Assembly (NCBI RefSeq): GCF_042453785.1 | Contig: NC_091667.1 | Coordinates: 34,464,001-34,528,000 of the forward strand | Direction: 5' to 3' | Length of the DNA stretch: 64,000 bases | Source of the DNA: Malus domestica | Lineage: Eukaryota > Streptophyta > Magnoliopsida > Rosales > Rosaceae | Shown here: positions 31,482 through 40,980 of the stretch, in pieces | How the letters are laid out: every line of letters begins with the position of its first letter | Numbering within the stretch: the first letter of the stretch is position 1 | Notes under the pieces: generated by a model | The model's input: the letters and a program-made list of their open reading frames with translations, nothing else | Told to the model about the DNA's origin: nothing | Database searches by the model: none | Position numbers and translations under genes: made by a program

Positions 31482-33600
31482 AAGCCAACTTGTAGACATT
31501 TTTTTTCACAATGATAGTTTATTATACCTATTATTTGAAACTTTCAACTAATCAATTAAAGTACTTAAATACGATAAACTCAAATTCTGTAACTATAGTG
31601 ATTTTTTTCCCATGCACAAAGCTTCAATGGGGGCAATGCTCCTGATGGGCCTTAACGACCTCCGTCCTTACCAACAATGCAGAATTTTCTTTCAGTCTTT
31701 ACTTAAATTATTTGGTATGGATGTGAGTTTTTTGTTTTCTTCTTTTAATGGATATGAAAATACGTACTTAAGACATATTTCATCATTTTGAATATATCAT
31801 TAAATTAATAGCTAATTGATATGAGTTAAAAATGATTGATTTGGTCGGTGCAAAAATTGCAACCTGATGCCATGGTGAACCAATCATAGGTGATGGAGAA
31901 AGGAGGTGGCCAAATATTGGTATATTGTTTTTCATGTTTTAAAAAATTATTTTTCATATTGTACAAAAAAAGGGACAGAAAAAAAGAAGGGAATTCCAAT
32001 CTGATGCCCTATTTGAGCGTGTTGAGTGGACGTCAAACAGAATGGGCTTATACGACATACCTGAATAAAACATCGTCCAATCGTATGACACTCTAATATT
32101 ACTGTGACACAAAATATATCTTGTTTTCTAATACAAGCAACCTCCGTGTATAACCAGTACATATCTATTAGAGAATGTATCAGAGCGGTTTGGTTCACAT
32201 AAGTTATACCATTTACACTTGTAATAAGAAAAAAAACTTAAATTGATATGCACTCGTGCAAAGTAACGAGTCTCTCTATATCAAGAACACAATTAGACTT
32301 TACAGATGGACCCATTACTTACGAGAATAGTCTAATGATCAGCTGCCCTACTGAATTTGCATCCTTGCAACACACAATTCTGACCACAAGCAACAGCACA
32401 TTATTGATCCGATTAGGGGTGAACGCAAATTGGTTTGATTTGGTTTGACACCAAGAAAAAAACCGAACCAACTCTTATTCAACGGTTCGGTTCGGTTTAT
32501 TTGGTTCAACACATAATAAATAAAAAAAGTTCAACGTTTCAAGAGTTTTTATCTTCCAACATCCATACATCTCATGCATTTCAATTTAATTGAAATATTA
32601 AGTTTTTCAGAACATAAAAAGTTAATCAAGTCAAATAGAACAAAATTTCAAATAAATAAAATCTCATAAAGCAAACAATTTATTAACTACAACTTCACAT
32701 AAGCATAAAATACATATAAATCTTCTAATGGTTAATAAGGCATCTAAATAATCTAAAATAGACTGACATGTGTAAAATAAATAAATTAATAAATGAAGGG
32801 AATTGTTATTGACACTCTAAAAATCTCATTCTACACTCCAAACCTTTTATATTTGGAAAGAAAAATACACGTATGAGGAGTGTAGAATGAAATTTTTGAA
32901 ATGTCAATAATACTTCTCTAAATGAAATGCATATAGTCAGTACGGTTTAGGTTTGATCGATTTCAAAAATATTAAAATCGAATCAACAATAATTCAGTTC
33001 AAATTTTGAATTGTTTGACTTTTTCTTTGATTAAAATCAACTGATCAATATGATTCGAATAGATTGGTTGAGTCATTTTGATGCACCGCATGCGCATTGC
33101 TTCAATATGATTCGATACATTTCTTTATCTTTCTGCCGCATGCGCATTGCTTCACATTCTGACGCTCAACTTATCCTATCACACGAGAGATTTTAGGTAC
33201 ATATGTGGTACATTACGTGTCATTATAAAAATAATGAGATACGTGTGTTAAAAAAGTTCATAATTTAAAAAATAAATTTTTTTATCATTTATATAAAAAC
33301 ACGTAACACCTCCCGTATTCCGATCACAATAAAAAATTTATCCAACCACACGATTCTCACATGCCTGTGAAAAAACGCACGCATACACTTTGTTGGTAAC
33401 GTATGCGTTTTTGACTTGGACTACCATCATGTCCCATTCGATATAATATAAAGTCCATTCATTTTTCTCAATGCAAAAACAAAAATAAAATGCAAATTAA
33501 TTAAAAAGCATGGCCTGCAAGCCACGCCACGACTAACAATTGGATATCAGAGACTTCATAGTATCTCAAGACCCTCTCGAAACATCGGAAAACAACAGAA
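31482..33600. other. Intergenic with MITEs, no gene
   Basis: Contains the 121-bp MITE at 32,798-32,918. From ~32,416 there is a GGGGTGAACGCAAATTGGTT start followed by GGTTCGGTTCGGTTTATTTG, like the start of a degraded hAT-type repeat whose right end (~33,040) is unclear. The GCATGCGCATTGCTTCA motif occurs twice, at ~33,089 and ~33,139. No coding sequence found. Confidence 0.5.
32798..32918. mobile_element. 121-bp hAT-type MITE, copy 2
   Basis: It has the same length and ends as the element at 3,531-3,651 (GGGAATTGTTATTGACA at the left; TTTTTGAAATGTCAATAATA near the right). A perfect 8-bp target duplication TAAATGAA lies at 32,790-32,797 and 32,919-32,926. Confidence 0.85.
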
Positions 33601-33605
33601 ACAAC

Positions 33606-34484
33606 CTAGTAGTCATCGCCGTCGTACAGATCATCCTCCACTTTCTCAGCAGCGTCATCTGCAATTTTGTCCTCCATGTACTCAAAACCCTCCGCCAATG
33701 CCAGCCCACCCAGCACTCCCGCCACCGCTCCCACCGCCAGTCCTGTCCCCGTCCCCATCCCCCCAAACTTGCTCTTCTTCTTCTCTTCCTGTCCGTACGA
33801 TCCCTGCCCATAACCCTGCCCCGGCTGCCCGTAACTCCCCTGTCCCGTCTGACCGTAAGGAGCCGGCTGACCGTACTGCGGCGGAGCAGCATTGTACCCG
33901 TTATACGGGTAACCAGACGGCGGAGCCGCCGGGTAGTAAGGATTGTATGGCGCCGGAGGAGCAGGTGCGCCGTAAGGTGCCCCGTAAGCCGGAGGAGGAG
34001 TCGGCAAATCCCGAGAGCCAGCTGGCGGTGGGACACCGTAAGGCGGAGCGTAGTAGGGATCCGCTACACGAGGGCGTGGCTTCCTAATAGTAACCTTAAC
34101 GTCAACCTTCCCGTGGGGCCTACCGGATGGTCGCTTGAGATGGAGAGTGCGGCTGGCGCGCTCGTCGAAGCCCACGTCATCGAGGACCTCGCGGAGTTTG
34201 AGCCGGGCCGACCCGATCAGGGGCTTGGTGTCCGGGTCGGATCCGGCGTGGACTATGTCGACGTGGAGAGTGGTGTCGCCGTCGACGGGGCCGGGTAAGG
34301 GGATGGTGAGGGTCTCGTCCCAGTAGGGTGATGTGTCGCCTTCCTCGTCGACGCGGCTGGAGCATTTTCTCTTGGGGTCCACCCAAACGACGGCGTAGGG
34401 CCTGACGGCGCCGTTTCGCCAGTTCACGTTCTTAAGGTCGTGGGCGGAGGTCAGCTTCACTTGAACTTCGTGACCGGACGCCAT
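33606..34484 (-). CDS. SRC2: C2-domain protein, SRC2-like
   Basis: A single-exon 292-codon gene. Residues ~5-130 form a C2 domain ([20 protein letters not shown] at the start, [25 protein letters not shown], and [16 protein letters not shown]). A Pro/Tyr/Gly-rich middle follows ([24 protein letters not shown] repeats). A glycine-alanine hydrophobic segment comes next ([18 protein letters not shown]), and the C-terminus is acidic ([13 protein letters not shown]). This order is that of plant SRC2 proteins (soybean SRC2, Arabidopsis SRC2). They are cold- or stress-related proteins of the ER/vacuole route, and the Arabidopsis member binds and stimulates the NADPH oxidase RbohF. The C2 domain should bind membranes. 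The gene is high in GC compared with its surroundings. Opposite-strand frames of 252 and 129 codons are shadows. Confidence 0.92.
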   Translation of the reverse strand: MASGHEVQVKLTSAHDLKNVNWRNGAVRPYAVVWVDPKRKCSSRVDEEGDTSPYWDETLTIPLPGPVDGDTTLHVDIVHAGSDPDTKPLIGSARLKLREVLDDVGFDERASRTLHLKRPSGRPHGKVDVKVTIRKPRPRVADPYYAPPYGVPPPAGSRDLPTPPPAYGAPYGAPAPPAPYNPYYPAAPPSGYPYNGYNAAPPQYGQPAPYGQTGQGSYGQPGQGYGQGSYGQEEKKKSKFGGMGTGTGLAVGAVAGVLGGLALAEGFEYMEDKIADDAAEKVEDDLYDGDDY

Positions 34485-34554
34485 TGGTCGGTGATGATCG
34501 AGTGGTTTTCTGAGTGGTTTGTGGGTTGCGTATGGGAAAATATGGGCGGGTCTG

Positions 34555-34564
34555 CTATATATAG
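34555..34564 (-). promoter_or_regulatory. TATA box of the SRC2-like gene
   Basis: CTATATATAG on the minus strand about 75 bp upstream of the start codon at 34,484, a standard plant TATA placement with a short leader. Confidence 0.65.
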
Positions 34565-34927
34565 TAAGAAATGGGGAGAGTATTTCAGAAGCGAGAGTAC
34601 CGTACTGCCCTTGAGAATGGCAATCAGAGTGTTTGGTGGGAGGGTATTTTAGTAAAAGAAAAAATAAGGATAGATTAAGTAATTATCCGGGGAAGAATAT
34701 AATTAAGCAAAGTAGATCTAGCTTAGGGACTAAGCATATGTGAGGGAGGAAAATGCCAACATTTGGCGGGAATATCTGAGGCAGTGTTGTTTGGATGCTC
34801 TAATTAAATGCCTTTGCTTGAAAGGAGTGAGGTTGGATACGGGACAAGTGTGAACACCAAATTGCAGGCGGAGGGAGTTTTGGCACGGCAGATCTCAACT
34901 CCAAGATTGGATTGGATGCCGTAGTTG

Positions 34928-35360
34928 AGATTTTAATCTTTTTCATAAATTCAGGTATTCAATCAGAATTTTAAGTGATTATCTGAAATTCAATGTGTAT
35001 TCAATTAGGATTTTAAGATAGTTTACTAAAATTCTTAGAAATCCGAGTGTATTCAATTAGAATTTTATAGAAGTTTACAACATTTCAGGTGTATTCAATT
35101 ATAATTTGAATTTAAAGAATTTGGAAAAGTTGAGGAATTAGAGGGAATTAGAGATTTTGTAGTATATTTTAAGCATTCACAAATCTCACTTCTTCTTATG
35201 AGATTTCAAGGGAATTGAATCAAAATTTTACATGGAGTCTTTACAAAGCAGTTAAACTCCATAAAAATCTGTCTTTACAAAGCAGTTAAACTCCATAAAA
35301 ATTCATGAATTTATAAATCCATTAAAATCTCTCAAATTCCTAATTGAATACACCCCCCCT
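34928..35360. mobile_element. ~430-bp TIR repeat, copy 1 (GTATTCAATT family)
   Basis: Homologous along its length to 57,516-57,937, including GATTATCTGAAATTCAATG, TGAGATTTC(A/G)AGGGAATTG and the end TTGAATACAC(C/T)CCC. The two halves are loosely inverted relative to each other around GTGTATTCAATTAGAATTTT. Inside is a 32-bp tandem duplication (TCTTTACAAAGCAGTTAAAC, twice, ~35,239-35,300). The left end is degraded. Confidence 0.7.
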
Positions 35361-36300
35361 TAGGTTGTCTCCATTTGGAGGGCAGGAAACAAAAGAAAAA
35401 CAAAACTCAAAATTTTTGGGTCGAATCATCGTCTCCAAGGAATGTATTTCTTTTAACAAACGATAATATCTATACTAAGGGGGTGGACGAATGGGTTAAG
35501 CCTCATAATATGCCAGTAATAATATGATCCAAATATGCTTTTGGTGAGAATCGAACCTCATACATTTTATTTATCAGTGAAGAAAAATACCATTATAATG
35601 TAGTACTAAGTGGCCCAAATAATGATTTTAAGAGTTGGAAAATAGGATTTTTGGTTTGGGGTGGGTATTTGGGTCTCCTATCCCATGGATAAGGTTTCTA
35701 GTGGGCCGACGGCTCCCCGCAGCAGTGCTACATCCTTTGAAACCAGGCCACGCAGGCCCCGCGCAACATGATCAAGTTGGCAAAGGAATCCTCTACGGGT
35801 AAGCACATAGCAAGCACTTTACCTACGGCCTAGATGCGCCACCGTTCAGATCCAGTGGCTCAAATTCAATTTTACCCACGCCTGAAGTTCAAATCCAGCG
35901 CCCAGATAAATCCTTGTTAAATCCAACGGCTCAAATTCAATTTATTTAATTTCAACAGAATATAAAATGTTTAACAAATTATAAAGTGTGGGGACGGGGG
36001 AGGGGGGTTTTAGCATATTTTTTTTATTTTACCCCCCCTCCCCCCGCGTAATTCTTCCTCTGCCATGCTGGGGCAGAGTAGCAGAGGAGATTATAGATCC
36101 TCACCGTTGGATGAAAAAACTACCTAACCTCATATATATAGGTCAATAGTTAAAACTACGGCTAAAAATGAGATTTTAGCCCCTTATGTTGAAGATAGCC
36201 TTACGTTGAGAATCTCGAGATGAAAAAGATAGCCTTATCTTTGCTCAGTTCAAACCAGTAGTCGTCCCACCCGAAAGAGAGAGTTTAAGTCAAATTAAAT
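35361..36300. other. Intergenic with a tRNA-derived SINE-like stretch
   Basis: At ~35,465-35,625 the sequence TGGTGAGAATCGAACCTCAT, read in reverse, contains a B-box-like GGTTCGATTC and is followed by TAGTACTAAGTGGC, a pattern of tRNA-derived repeats. 35,640-36,290 has repeated AACGGCTCAAATTCAATTT and GTTCAGATCCAGTGG motifs but no gene. Confidence 0.45.
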
Positions 36301-36302
36301 CT

Positions 36303-36480
36303 TGGGCCGAATAAAAAAGAATATCGAAAACTTGTTTGGCCCATGTTATAATTACCGCAGTTACCGCACAGTAATTACCAACATCAAAACCCTAAATCCT
36401 AAAACGCAAACATTATAAAGTGCCTGCAGCCTCCCTCGTAAACCCACTTCGCCTCTCTCACTCCCTCTGATAAACCCTAG
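36303..36480 (+). promoter_or_regulatory. Fibrillarin promoter: TGGGCC elements, telo-boxes, TATA
   Basis: Two site II-type motifs (TGGGCC at 36,303-36,308; inverse GGCCCA at 36,338-36,343), two telo-boxes (AAACCCTAA at 36,387-36,395; AAACCCTAG at 36,472-36,480) and a TATAAAG at 36,414-36,420 stand in the 220 bp before the start codon. Site II plus telo-box is the known plant combination for ribosome-biogenesis and ribosomal-protein genes, driven by TCP factors in dividing cells. That fits a nucleolar gene. The motifs are seen; the regulation is inferred. Confidence 0.75.
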
Positions 36481-36522
36481 CAACGCAGGGTACTTCCCTC
36501 AGCTCTCTCTACTCTCGCAGCG

Positions 36523-39188
36523 ATGGCTCCTCCTCGAGGTAATTGAGAAAAATAAGCTTACCCCTCTTTGTAATCATCGTCTGTTTCTTTGTAAATTGTA
36601 TGAAAGTATGCATTTTTATTTGGGTTTTCTGGTATCTGGATGTTTTGATTTCTTTTTCTTCTGTTCCTGCTGAAAATATTGTCGACTTTTGTTCTTGGGT
36701 TAATTTGCTATCGACAAAATCACATGAAATTTGGTTTATTTTCTATGCATGCTGCAAAGAGTGTTGATTTTTGCGTTTGGGTTACTTTGGTTTCGACCAA
36801 ATTGATTAAAATTTCAGCTGTTTACCCTTATGTGTCGATTTTATGGGTACTTTGTGTTGTTTTTACTTTTCATGTTTAAGATTGTTACAAGATTTGGCAG
36901 AAGTCCTTATAAGTTGTTGGGTTTTGTTCAGGTCGTGGTGGTAGTGGTGGATTCAGGGGCGGTAGGGGTGACAGAGGTGGAAGAAGTGGGGGTAGGTCTG
37001 GTGGTGGTAGAGGGTTTGACAGAGGTGGTAGTGGCTTTAAATCCCGTGGGCGTAGTGATCGCGGACGTGGTGATCGCGGAAGAGGCCGTGGGAGAGGAGG
37101 AATGAAGGGTGGTAACAAAGTGGTGGTTGAGCCTCACAGACATGAAGGTGTTTTCATTGGTAAGGGTAAAGAAGATGCTCTTGTTACCAAGAATCTTGTT
37201 CCCGGTGAAGCTGTCTACAATGAGAAGAGGATTTCTGTTCAGGTGGGTTTCAATCATTTGCTAATTTTATTAAAATATCTGCTTTGAATCCGAATAAACC
37301 AAGATTTAAGCGATTTGTTCTTGCAAAATTATCTGTTTAATTGAAGTATCTAGACTAATTACTTGATCTTTATTTTTGTGGTATGTGAATATAATCGATG
37401 GTCACCTTAAAAGTGCATTTTCTTTCTTTCAGAATGAGGATGGAACAAAAGTTGAGTATAGGATTTGGAACCCTTTCCGTTCCAAGTTGGCTGCAGCCAT
37501 TCTTGGTGGTGTTGATAATATATGGATTGTAAGTCTTGATTTCATGTATTCTTGCATTTTGTTTGATGTTCATCGTCTGTCCACAATCGTTTTTAAATCT
37601 TTTATAACCGTCTGTTTAATGTAGAAACCTGGTGCTAAAGTTCTCTACCTCGGGGCTGCTTCTGGAACTACAGTCTCTCATGTGTCTGACATTGTTGGCC
37701 CTGTAAGTGTTCTTTCTGATTCAGTTTCTTCAAGCTGTTTATATTTCTTCTCCGAGAATAGCTTCTTAGAACCACCTATTGTTTTTGTAGACTGGAGTTG
37801 TCTATGCAGTTGAGTTCTCTCATAGAAGTGGCAGAGACTTGGTAAATATGGCTAAGAAGCGCACAAATGTCATACCCATTATTGAAGATGCTAGACATCC
37901 AGCTAAATATCGGATGCTTGTTGGCATGGTTGATGTGATATTCTCTGATGTTGCACAACCTGATCAGGTTTGTTTTTTGCAATTCATGTTTTTGCTAGTA
38001 AAAGAACCTAATTTTTCAAGTCTTTTTCTTATGGGTTATGAAAAGATCAAGGATTTTCAAGGGGATTTGTTTTTACATTTAAAGATTAACTAGTTAACCT
38101 GACCTGTTTTGCTATAGAATTTTGCAATTAGCTGAGCTTGAAATTTTGTGTTAATTGAAAATCGCAAACTATTGGTGTTCATTTTTGTTAGCTTCTCATA
38201 TTTTTTTCGCATATGATGAGATAATACTCGGATTCCCCTTCACGACATCATGGATGATGTGAACTCGAGTTTCTGATGCGTACTTTGTTCTGTATCACAC
38301 TCTGCATTTCTTTTGCTCCATAAATTTTGTTAGTATTTGTTTATGCTTTTTCGTTCTTGCAAGTTCAAACATCTTTTGTTGTACTCGTTCTGATTTTTTG
38401 TTTTCATAAAACTTACATAGTTTGGTTTTTTTCCTTCTTTTGTCTGCTGTGTGGTTTTTCGTGATTGTATTTTTAGAAGTTTTATCCTTTGCAATATATT
38501 GAGCATGTGACGAACAACTCGGACAATTATGGGTGATGCAAAGACCGAGTTTCTGATGCTCCTACACTTCAATATTTGATTTTGTAGTTTTAGTATTTTA
38601 TTTTTCCTAATGATTTCACCTCACGTCACCTCGCCAGCCCTTTCTCCCCTACTCTTTCATTATCTGGCGTTGCTGGTACCCTTAACACCAGTGTTTCTGA
38701 CGGTGTTGGTGTATTTGACAGAAGTCCTTGAAGGCATGGCCGTACTTAGCCTTCAAATGTTAGTTGCTTCAGAATTATGTTCACTCGGTCTAATTATATA
38801 ATGCAGGCTAGGATTGTTGCATTGAATGCATCATATTTTCTGAAAGCTGGAGGCCACTTCGTTATCTCAATCAAGGTTTGTTTCTCGAATTTTGCTAGAC
38901 CGTATAAAACATGAGGAACCTTTTGCTTGGGAAATACCTTTCACTTCGGTTGGAAATTTTCCTTTTGCCGCACGCTTCTTTGTTTTATGAATAAAATCTT
39001 GTTTTCAGGCCAATTGCATTGATTCAACATCACCCGCGGAAGCAGTGTTCCAATCAGAGGTCAAGAAGCTTCAGGAAGAGCAGTTCAAGCCTGCGGAACA
39101 AGTCACTCTTGAACCTTTTGAGCGCGACCATGCTTGCGTGGTTGGTGGCTATCGTATGCCAAAGAAGTCGAAAGCTGGCAACGCCTAG
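36523..39188 (+). CDS. FIB: Fibrillarin (snoRNP rRNA 2'-O-methyltransferase)
   Basis: Seven exons: 36,523-36,538; 36,932-37,242; 37,433-37,528; 37,625-37,702; 37,791-37,967; 38,807-38,875; 39,009-39,188. All junctions are GT-AG and the total is 308 residues. After MAPPR comes a Gly/Arg-rich domain (RGG and GGRG repeats to ~60). The fibrillarin fold follows: [20 protein letters not shown], the AdoMet motif [69 protein letters not shown] and a C-terminal [11 protein letters not shown]. Candidate catalytic Lys, Asp, Lys and His positions are all present. The protein is the nucleolar catalytic subunit of box C/D snoRNPs. Its fifth intron (38,0xx-38,806) carries two box C/D snoRNAs. All parts look intact. 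Confidence 0.97.
38208..38280 (+). ncRNA. Box C/D snoRNA (U60-type candidate), copy 1 in fibrillarin intron 5
   Basis: Terminal stem CGCA/TGCG, box C ATGATGA at 38,213-38,219, box D CTGA at 38,273-38,276, and an internal GATGATG C'-like box at ~38,253. The 73-nt size and ~525-bp distance from the next exon suit an intron-encoded plant snoRNA. Arabidopsis fibrillarin genes are known to host a U60-family snoRNA in the fifth intron, the same position as here. Candidate guide segments are ACTCGGATTCCCC (before D') and AACTCGAGTTT (before D). The rRNA target was not verified. Confidence 0.8.
38502..38562 (+). ncRNA. Box C/D snoRNA, copy 2 in fibrillarin intron 5
   Basis: A 61-nt unit with terminal stem GAGCA/TGCTC, box C GTGACGA at 38,508-38,514 (one change from RTGATGA), box D CTGA at 38,554-38,557, and a C'-like GGTGATG. 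It shares AACTCGGA near the 5' end and GAGTTTCTGATGC at the 3' end with copy 1, 290 bp upstream, but its middle is shorter. It is either a diverged paralogous snoRNA with an altered guide or a decaying duplicate. The 5-bp closing stem argues that it is still processed. Confidence 0.65.
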
Positions 39189-40042
39189 ACATTGTCCGGC
39201 TTCCCGTCCATGATCTGCTTTTATTGGGGAGGAGAAAAAGAACATTCAGTTTACAAAGTTTAAGAATGTAAACGTGACTCTGTCCTTCCTTTGTATATTT
39301 TCTGGTTGCTGGTTAGATTTGTCTTTCGATGTAGTAGTTCTGAACAGTTCAAACGTTGTAGAACGTTGTAGACATATATGTTTTTTTATATAATCGTTTT
39401 ATTTCGTACCTGTGTAAGTAGGCGGATAGAAATTATTTCTATCCGCCGCCACCTAATGTTGCTTTGAGTGTATGTCAAAGCAAAGATTGCAACTGCAGGA
39501 TTTTGCGCCATCGACACTTCGGTTGTTGCTCCGGCTGCATGCTTGTAAAGATACGGGCTACGCTTTCTCATCCTCCTCCTTGATGAACAAGCTCTTTACA
39601 AAAAGATTTTGGATGAAGAACAAACTCTTCAAAACCAAATTGATATTAACAGATAAAAGACAAACCAAATTATATATTTGAAATTCAACAGACTATCTTC
39701 ATTTTGTGCGAATTCAAAAGACAAACCTACTCTAACAAAGCCGAAAAACAAAAATAACAGACAAAAACAAATTCATGTAAAAGTAAATTGAACTGAACCT
39801 ATTTTAATCCTAACTCATTATTTCACTCTCCTGCACACTTAGCTTAAGGTGGTTACATTTTGATATTCACACTTAGCTTAAGGTGGTTACATTTTGATAT
39901 TCGTAAGTCGACAGCCCTTTTATTTTTGTTTGATAAAAGTGAAGAGTGGTAGAATGTGAAACCTACACTCACAATCACAAGGGAAAAAAAAAGGAAAAAA
40001 AAAATGATAAGATAAGGAAATAAAATAACAAGAAAAAGAAAT
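39189..40042. other. Fibrillarin 3' region and intergenic; 35-bp tandem repeat
   Basis: The fibrillarin 3' UTR probably extends to ~39,300-39,400. A perfect direct repeat of ~35 bp (ACACTTAGCTTAAGGTGGTT plus ACATTTTGATATTC) occurs back-to-back at ~39,834-39,902. A small dyad, GGCGGATAGAAAT / ATTTCTATCCGCC, lies at ~39,421-39,447. No gene is found before the tRNA. Confidence 0.6.
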
Positions 40043-40125
40043 GTCAGAAGTGGGATTTGAACCCACGCCCTCGTTAGAGGACCAGAACTTGAGTCTGGCG
40101 CCTTAGACCACTCGGCCATCCTGAC
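40043..40125 (-). tRNA. tRNA-Leu (anticodon CAA)
   Basis: The 83-nt cloverleaf on the minus strand has acceptor stem GTCAGGA/TTCTGAC, D arm GGCCGAGTGGTCTAAGGC (A box), anticodon stem CCAGA/TCTGG with loop CTCAAGT giving anticodon CAA, a long class-II variable arm (TCCTCTAACGAGGGC), and TPsiC arm GTGGGTTCAAATCCCAC (B box). No intron is visible. A T-rich tract (TTTCTTTTTC) follows immediately as the Pol III terminator. The long variable arm and anticodon make the leucine call firm. Confidence 0.95.
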
Positions 40126-40980
40126 AATCTTGATAATTGGACTAAACAAAATTTATTTAATTAAGTTCTGTTTTTCTTTCAATCGAAAGAATTTTTAGAC
40201 TAGCACAACTAAAATAAACCACAACATAACAAGTAAATAACCGTAGAAAAAAAAAAAAACCACCTCCGTATTTTTAAATAAGAGAAGAGTAAAAAAAATA
40301 GTGTGACTAAAATCAATCAGAACGAAACAAGTGATAATCGGAAGATTATTTTCTTCCAATTAAGCTCTTTCTTTTGGTCGAATTCTTCCAAGTAAGTTTT
40401 CGAAATGCTTTTTGTGCAAGTGTTTTGTTCCTTTTAATTTACTTATTTTATTGACCATATGTTCATAGAAGTCCTTTTCATGTAAGTCTTTTTCATTTAT
40501 GGTCAGATTGGTTTTCGCAGTTGGGTTTATAGACTGAGAACCAATAAAACATTTCTCTAATTATCTTTTGGATTTTTCAGTAGGGTAATGTGTCCGTCGC
40601 TTTTTCCTCGTGTTCAAAATTGAAACCCTCTTCTTGTTTCAGAGCAGCTCAATACATCGCATTGTCAAAACAAGCTCTCAATTTCTTTAACTAGGCACTC
40701 GAAATACTTTCTTGTGAAAGTAACGTTCAGAACAACTTTTGTTTACCTCAATTTTGATACATTATTGACGACGGAAAGATAGAAAAACAGAACTTTTAAA
40801 ATTTTATGGGAATTCAGATTAACCACTTGAACATTCAATTGATAGGTTAAAAAAATGAAAAATCTGTACCGATGGCAGGTAGTTTCCTGGCTAGAAAGTT
40901 TGAAAATTCTAACACAAAAAATTACAACTAAGCAGAGAGCTTAATTAGGAGATTTTATGCACTCGGTAGAAAACATGATT
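40126..40980. other. Intergenic, no feature recognised
   Basis: AT-rich spacer between the tRNA gene and the 3' end of the first MATE gene. It contains T-rich stretches and probably that gene's 3' UTR (just left of 40,981). No ORF or element is supported. Confidence 0.5.

Noticed and set aside
33540-34298. 252-codon plus-strand ORF (and 129- and 156-codon frames)
   Set aside because: They are antisense or alternative-frame shadows of the GC-rich SRC2-like gene. Their composition is Arg/Ser/Pro-biased without domains.
36885-37257. Minus-strand Pro/Thr-rich ORFs
   Set aside because: Antisense of the Gly/Arg-rich domain of fibrillarin.
39853-40149. 98-codon minus-strand ORF
   Set aside because: It reads through the tRNA-Leu gene. 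The apparent protein is the tRNA sequence in translation.
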